NCBI GenBank assembly: GCA_023409535.1
Contig: JAEYGZ010000021.1
Location: forward strand, 124,001 to 188,000
Direction: 5' to 3'
Source of the DNA: Bacillota bacterium
GTDB taxonomy: Bacteria; Bacillota; Clostridia; Lachnospirales; Lachnospiraceae
DNA: 64,000 bases
In this document: one piece after another, positions 60,250-64,000 of the stretch
How the letters are laid out: the number at the start of each line of letters is the position of its first letter
Numbering within the stretch: position 1 is the stretch's first letter
The notes under the pieces: model-generated
Seen by the model: the letters and a program-made list of their open reading frames with translations, nothing else
Database searches by the model: none
What the model was told of the DNA's origin: nothing
Made by a program: the position numbers and the translations under genes

Positions 60250-60894
60250 ATGCGATACACTACTGTGATTTTTGATTTAGACGGAACCTTACTGAATACT
60301 CTGGAGGATCTGCGTGACAGCCTGAATGAAGTTCTTAAACAGATGGGCTATACACCAAAGACCATCGAAGAGGTAAGGCGTTTTGTCGGCAATGGAGTCA
60401 GAAATCTGATACGCAAATCCGTCCCGGAAAGTGTCAGTGAGGATGAGCTCACTGCTATTATGGAGATATTCAAAGAAAATTATGAACATAATATGCAGAA
60501 TAAAACCCGTCCCTATAACGGAATTATGGAACTTCTTCTGGATTTAAACCGATATAATTACAAGCTTGCCATCGTATCCAATAAATACGATTCTGCTGTA
60601 AAGGAATTAGCCAAAACCTATTTTGGCAATCTTATCCCGGTTGCCATTGGCGAGACACAGGAGATTAAGAGAAAACCGGCACCTGACAGTATTTTTGAGG
60701 CGGTGAAGGAATTGGGCTCCGATCTTGATCACACCGTACTGGTTGGTGACTCCGAGACTGATGTACAGACCGCAAGGAATGCCGGTATTCCCTGTATTGG
60801 TGTTACCTGGGGCTTTCGCAGCCGTGAGGTGCTGCGTACAGAAGGTGCAAGCTATCTGATTGACACCCCACGGGAACTATTGACGCTTCTGTAA
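60250..60894 (+). CDS. HAD-family phosphatase, phosphoglycolate phosphatase-like
   Basis: 214 residues with the HAD motifs: FDLDGTLLNT (nucleophile Asp9 and Asp11), IVSNKYD, a Lys in KRKPAPDS, and VGDSETDVQTARNAG. The helical cap between motifs I and II is of the C1 type, as in Gph/PpaX. I chose the ATG at 60250, nine bases after AAAGG; the ATG at 60241 overlaps that site. The substrate may be phosphoglycolate or pyrophosphate. Confidence 0.88.
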   Translation: MRYTTVIFDLDGTLLNTLEDLRDSLNEVLKQMGYTPKTIEEVRRFVGNGVRNLIRKSVPESVSEDELTAIMEIFKENYEHNMQNKTRPYNGIMELLLDLNRYNYKLAIVSNKYDSAVKELAKTYFGNLIPVAIGETQEIKRKPAPDSIFEAVKELGSDLDHTVLVGDSETDVQTARNAGIPCIGVTWGFRSREVLRTEGASYLIDTPRELLTLL

Positions 60895-60965
60895 TTGACA
60901 GCAGCATTTACATACATGCATATAATACATGTATATATTACCTTTATAAGATAAGTTTCTTCACC

Positions 60966-62003
60966 CTAAATAACACCTGATTCTAATATTGTAAAGCTCT
61001 GATTTTCACAATCAATCTCAGCTAACGCCCCATAGGGCAGACAGAATTTCGGCTCGGTATGTCCGAAATTCATATTCACCAGAACCGGGAGATCCTCACG
61101 GTTATATTCTTTCAGAATCTTCTTAATCACCTCATTATATTCATGATAAAAGGCTTCATCCTGAGGCTTCCCAAAGATCATTCCCCGTACCCTGCCAAGA
61201 ATACCTTTGATACCCAGAGTTCGAAGTGCAACTTCTACAAACCAGACCGGAGGCTTATCCTCAGAGGTTTCAAAGAATACGATGGTATCCTCAAATTCCT
61301 CCGGCTCAGGGAAAAGTTTAGTCCCCCTCAGCATATCAAAGACCTCCAGGCATCCGCCCAGTAATCTTCCCCTGGCTTTACCCAGTCCCTGTAACAGTTC
61401 GTAACCGGTATTCGGCTGTTTCTTTCTTGCGGTATTTTTATTCGTAACTAACCAAGGCAGATATTCGCTGGTCCACTCCCTTGCAGGTTCAATCAGGCCG
61501 ACCGGATCCTTTGAGAACAACGTTCTGTTTATATATTCCACCGTATAGGGATCCATCGCTACATTCTCCGCAAAATCCATCAGAAGTGTAGGCCCGTAGA
61601 TACTTGAAATACCAGCCTTATTACAGATCATATGGGTTGTTGTGGAATCCGAATAACCAATAAATACCTTAGGATTGTGATAGATCAGCTCATAATCAAT
61701 ATAGGGCAGCATTCGGATGCTTTCAATCCCCCCGATGCAAGCAATGATTCCCTTAATCTCAGGGTCTGCAAAAGCCTTCATCAGATCCTCCGCCCTTTTT
61801 TCCGGATGCTGATAGATATACTCTGATCCGGCCAGGGTATGCTCCATCTCAATTACTTCCAGCCCAAAGATTGTCTGCAGCCGTTCCTTTCCCTGCTGAT
61901 AGCGCCAGCGCAGCTCTTCATCCCCTGCGCCTCCCCAGGACAGGCTGACTGTCGCAACCCTGTCTCCTGCTTTCAGCATCTGTGGTTTTCTCAGTACTTT
62001 CAT
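60966..62003 (-). CDS. S66-family peptidase (LD-carboxypeptidase / MccF-like)
   Basis: 345 residues. The S66 triad is visible as Ser in FIGYSDST, Glu in LLGGCLEVFD and His in NMNFGHTEP. MccF-like enzymes cleave microcin C-type peptide nucleotides; LD-carboxypeptidases trim cell-wall tetrapeptides. The sequence (TLLMDFAENVAMDPYTVEYI) is closer to the MccF-like branch. It is cotranscribed with two ATP-grasp ligases upstream, which suggests a shared peptide-type substrate. GGAGGT lies 13 bases before the ATG. Confidence 0.85.
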   Translation of the reverse strand: MKVLRKPQMLKAGDRVATVSLSWGGAGDEELRWRYQQGKERLQTIFGLEVIEMEHTLAGSEYIYQHPEKRAEDLMKAFADPEIKGIIACIGGIESIRMLPYIDYELIYHNPKVFIGYSDSTTTHMICNKAGISSIYGPTLLMDFAENVAMDPYTVEYINRTLFSKDPVGLIEPAREWTSEYLPWLVTNKNTARKKQPNTGYELLQGLGKARGRLLGGCLEVFDMLRGTKLFPEPEEFEDTIVFFETSEDKPPVWFVEVALRTLGIKGILGRVRGMIFGKPQDEAFYHEYNEVIKKILKEYNREDLPVLVNMNFGHTEPKFCLPYGALAEIDCENQSFTILESGVI

Positions 62004-62099
62004 AGATACCTGATACCTCCGTTCAAATAATTTACATGTTATTTTATTTGCTATATAAAATATATCTTTCCATCTATACTTAAAAACCCTGTTAATGAT

Positions 62100-62978
62100 T
62101 TATCCGGAGGCTAGAACTCTTTTCATAATATACTTCAGATATCTTTCAACAATATTGATATCCGCACATTGATAAAGCATCCTGGAACCAACCACATCCT
62201 CAATCTCATTAAAGATGAGTTCTCCTGAATCGCCGATAATAAAATCGATACCCACCAGGCCAAAATCAAACTCCGCAATGATGCGGTTAACAAGATCCGT
62301 TTCCTTCTGTGACAACCGGTATAAACTTACCTCTCCGCCCAAAGAAAAATTTGACTTAAAGCCCTCCCGGGCAGTACGAAGCACCGCCGCAATAATCTCT
62401 TTACCGATGACATAAACTCTCAAATCCTGATGCCTGCTTCCGGTCAGCGGCTGGACAACTGCATCAGAACCCTTCATACCCTCAACAATTCTTTGCAGCT
62501 CATTACCGTCAGCTGCCGCCTCCCCGGAAGTCAGGAATACCTGACTTCCGCCATGTCCGTCCACAGCTTTGATTACTGTAGGAGCATGCACCTGCGACAG
62601 TACTTCCCCGAGCTGCTCCTTCTGAAAGAAGCTCGTATCCACCATTGCTATTCCGGTCTTCGCAAGATATTGGCAGGTTCTTGCCTTATCATTACAGATT
62701 TCCGATACCATGGAGTTATTAAATACCGGTATTCCCATCCTCTCCAGCTGTCTGCTGAGCAACGGATAAATGGCACGGCAGATTGCAAAATCCGGCATGT
62801 CAAGTTTTTCTTTTTGGTGCGTTATAAACCAATGATTATTACGAACTCCAAACTCCAGCTCCTCTACAAGAAGAAGCTTGACATCAATGCCAAGCTTAAC
62901 CCCTTCCTCCCTATAAAACTGAATATATCTTTTGTTATATTCAGCACTCTCCCGATAATAGATTAACCAGGCAATCAT
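62100..62978 (-). CDS. RimK-like ATP-grasp ligase (second)
   Basis: 292 residues. An N-terminal pre-ATP-grasp domain is followed by ATP-grasp blocks: VFNNSMVSEICNDKARTCQY, APTVIKAVDGHGGSQVFL (phosphate-binding loop), VVQPLTGSRHQDLRVYVIG, GFKSNFSLGGEVSLY and GELIFNEIEDVVGSRM. RimK-like enzymes join an amino acid to a carboxylate using ATP. Here the Asn of the metal-binding E.N motif is replaced by EIED. It follows the paralogue at 63055 by 76 bases and precedes the S66 gene. Confidence 0.85.
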   Translation of the reverse strand: MIAWLIYYRESAEYNKRYIQFYREEGVKLGIDVKLLLVEELEFGVRNNHWFITHQKEKLDMPDFAICRAIYPLLSRQLERMGIPVFNNSMVSEICNDKARTCQYLAKTGIAMVDTSFFQKEQLGEVLSQVHAPTVIKAVDGHGGSQVFLTSGEAAADGNELQRIVEGMKGSDAVVQPLTGSRHQDLRVYVIGKEIIAAVLRTAREGFKSNFSLGGEVSLYRLSQKETDLVNRIIAEFDFGLVGIDFIIGDSGELIFNEIEDVVGSRMLYQCADINIVERYLKYIMKRVLASG

Positions 62979-63054
62979 CGAAACACCGCTTTCTTATTCC
63001 TTCCACTGCAGGAAGCATCCTTTGATCACATATGTCCTGTTATCTTGTTGTTCC

Positions 63055-63927
63055 TCACATCAGTCTAGATTTTATATACGTTATAATTGCATCCGCCGCA
63101 TTGACACCGGTACAATCATAGATATTCTTAAAATGTGCATTTGAATTAACTTCACAGACAATCGGCTCCTCTTTATCACCAAAGAGGAGATCGACTCCCC
63201 CAAAATCAAGTCCGAGGATCTCACAGCATTGCACCGCCAGGTCACATTGCTGCCTACTCGGTTCATAGGCCTTCATCCTCCCGCCGATGGAAAGATTCGC
63301 CCGGAAATCACCATTGTCCGAATACCGGTACATTGCGGCAATTACCTGGCCTCCCACGACCTGCAGCCGGATATCCCTGCCAAAGCTGCTCCTGACAAAC
63401 TCCTGGAACAGAACAGGCTTAGCACCCAGCTTCTTCCGCTGTTCCCTTAACTCCTCCAAATCCTCCACCAGGTATACCTGCTGGCCGAAGGATCCAAAGC
63501 ACTCCTTCACTATCATTGGAAATCCCAATTTCTTCGCTGCCTCATCAAGGAAATGATCATTGGTATAGCCAATATTATCAAAGGTCATAGGTGCAATCAC
63601 AGTTCTTGGCATTGCAATTCCCGCGGTCATCAATGCAAGATGAGTTAAAGCCTTATCATCACAGGCCTCAATAGCTTTCGCACTGTTAAACACCGGATAT
63701 CCCAGCTGTTCCAGATACAGGGCAAGCTTTACATCCTTGTCCCAGAACAGGATAAAATCCGCGAGCTTCCGGTCATAAGTTCCGCCGATATCAATCAGCA
63801 GCTGTGCGTTGGTCATTCGCTGCATTTCAATATCCTGTTTCCCTGCCGCTTCTAACAGCCAGGAATGAATTTCATCAAATTTATTTGAATGTAAGAATTC
63901 GTTTACAACCAGTATGCCTTTCATCAT
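63055..63927 (-). CDS. RimK-like ATP-grasp ligase (first)
   Basis: About 290 residues with the same fold as its neighbour: FNSAKAIEACDDKALTHLAL, FPMIVKECFGSFGQQVYLVE, FQEFVRSSFGRDIRLQVVGG, GDFRANLSIGGRMKAYEPS and PIVCEVNSNAHFKNI, with the full EVNSN metal motif. It most resembles RimK/LysX/MptN-type amino-acid ligases. Start is at 63927 or the next codon. The two ligases share perhaps a third of their residues by eye and differ in the metal motif, so they probably act on different substrates or in sequence. Confidence 0.88.
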   Translation of the reverse strand: MMKGILVVNEFLHSNKFDEIHSWLLEAAGKQDIEMQRMTNAQLLIDIGGTYDRKLADFILFWDKDVKLALYLEQLGYPVFNSAKAIEACDDKALTHLALMTAGIAMPRTVIAPMTFDNIGYTNDHFLDEAAKKLGFPMIVKECFGSFGQQVYLVEDLEELREQRKKLGAKPVLFQEFVRSSFGRDIRLQVVGGQVIAAMYRYSDNGDFRANLSIGGRMKAYEPSRQQCDLAVQCCEILGLDFGGVDLLFGDKEEPIVCEVNSNAHFKNIYDCTGVNAADAIITYIKSRLM

Positions 63928-63966
63928 TATTCCAGCCTCATATACAAGATCTCAATTGTGTTATTG

Positions 63967-64000
63967 TTAGTACTCCTCCAGATACTGCTCAAACTGTTCC
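63967..64000 (-). CDS. 3' end of an unidentified gene
   Basis: The last ten codons of a minus-strand frame read EQFEQYLEEY before TAA at 63967-63969, 39 bases upstream of the first ATP-grasp gene. Too short to identify, but probably the preceding gene of the same operon. Confidence 0.45.
   Translation of the reverse strand, partial: EQFEQYLEEY

Noticed and set aside
1..64000. tRNA or rRNA genes, prophage or complete insertion sequences
   Set aside because: No cloverleaf or rRNA sequence, no transposase or integrase with terminal repeats, and no phage structural genes were recognised in the window.

Overview
The window looks like a chromosomal segment from an anaerobic Clostridia species, most likely Lachnospiraceae. 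Pointers are the ribosomal protein L27 with its cleavable N-terminal extension beside the Prp protease, a radical SAM / DUF2344 / RNase G cluster, a two-subunit (PyrB + PyrI) aspartate transcarbamoylase, formate-tetrahydrofolate ligase, AGGAGG-type ribosome binding sites and many TTGACA-17-TATAAT-type promoters. Nearly everything from 1 to 42.4 kb is on the minus strand.

1-0.9 kb: rplU-prp-rpmA with a strong promoter and a probable L21 leader. 1-13.8 kb: a polymorphic-toxin locus. It holds a 3427-residue secreted RHS protein (signal segment, fibronectin III, beta-helix, RHS core, peptidoglycan-binding-like module, colicin-D-like nuclease tip), its probable immunity gene, and downstream a scrapyard of immunity-like genes, a frameshifted second RHS tip with its own surviving immunity candidate, and fragments. 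14-25.3 kb: a flavin-type oxidase-fold protein, a GH31 glycosidase and a glycan utilisation operon (two CUT1 permeases, a large unrecognised enzyme, a GH105 unsaturated glycuronyl hydrolase, an AraC regulator, a solute-binding lipoprotein). 25.3-30 kb: ybaK, RNase G, DUF2344 and a B12-type radical SAM protein. From memory of clostridial genomes, the rng cluster usually sits directly next to rplU; if so, the carbohydrate and RHS regions form an insertion of about 25 kb between them.

30-42.5 kb: a short membrane protein; a Tet(M)-like ribosomal GTPase fused to a Rae1/YacP-like NYN nuclease, 29 bases after an orphan KdpDE pair; then a NarL-type two-component system with an ATPase and two ABC-2 permeases, arranged like the LnrJK-LnrLMN resistance module. 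42.7-47.1 kb (plus strand): tyrS, a zinc-ribbon acidic membrane protein, birA and bioY. 47.2-51.4 kb: an AT-rich accessory island with a duplicated and decaying family of membrane-anchored proteins, the RNA 2'-phosphotransferase KptA and small orphans. 51.5-64 kb: a SWIM-SNF2 helicase, a VOC protein, an apparently unannotated small RNA unit, pyrBI, sodA, fhs, a HAD phosphatase, an S66 peptidase and two RimK-like ATP-grasp ligases.

The most notable items are the GTPase-NYN fusion, the RHS/colicin D toxin with its orphan modules, the independent small transcript at 55.53-55.78 kb, a family of two-hairpin repeats sitting in leaders of minus-strand genes, and a set of mutually exclusive hairpins ahead of bioY. 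All functional statements are made by reading motifs; no database search was run.
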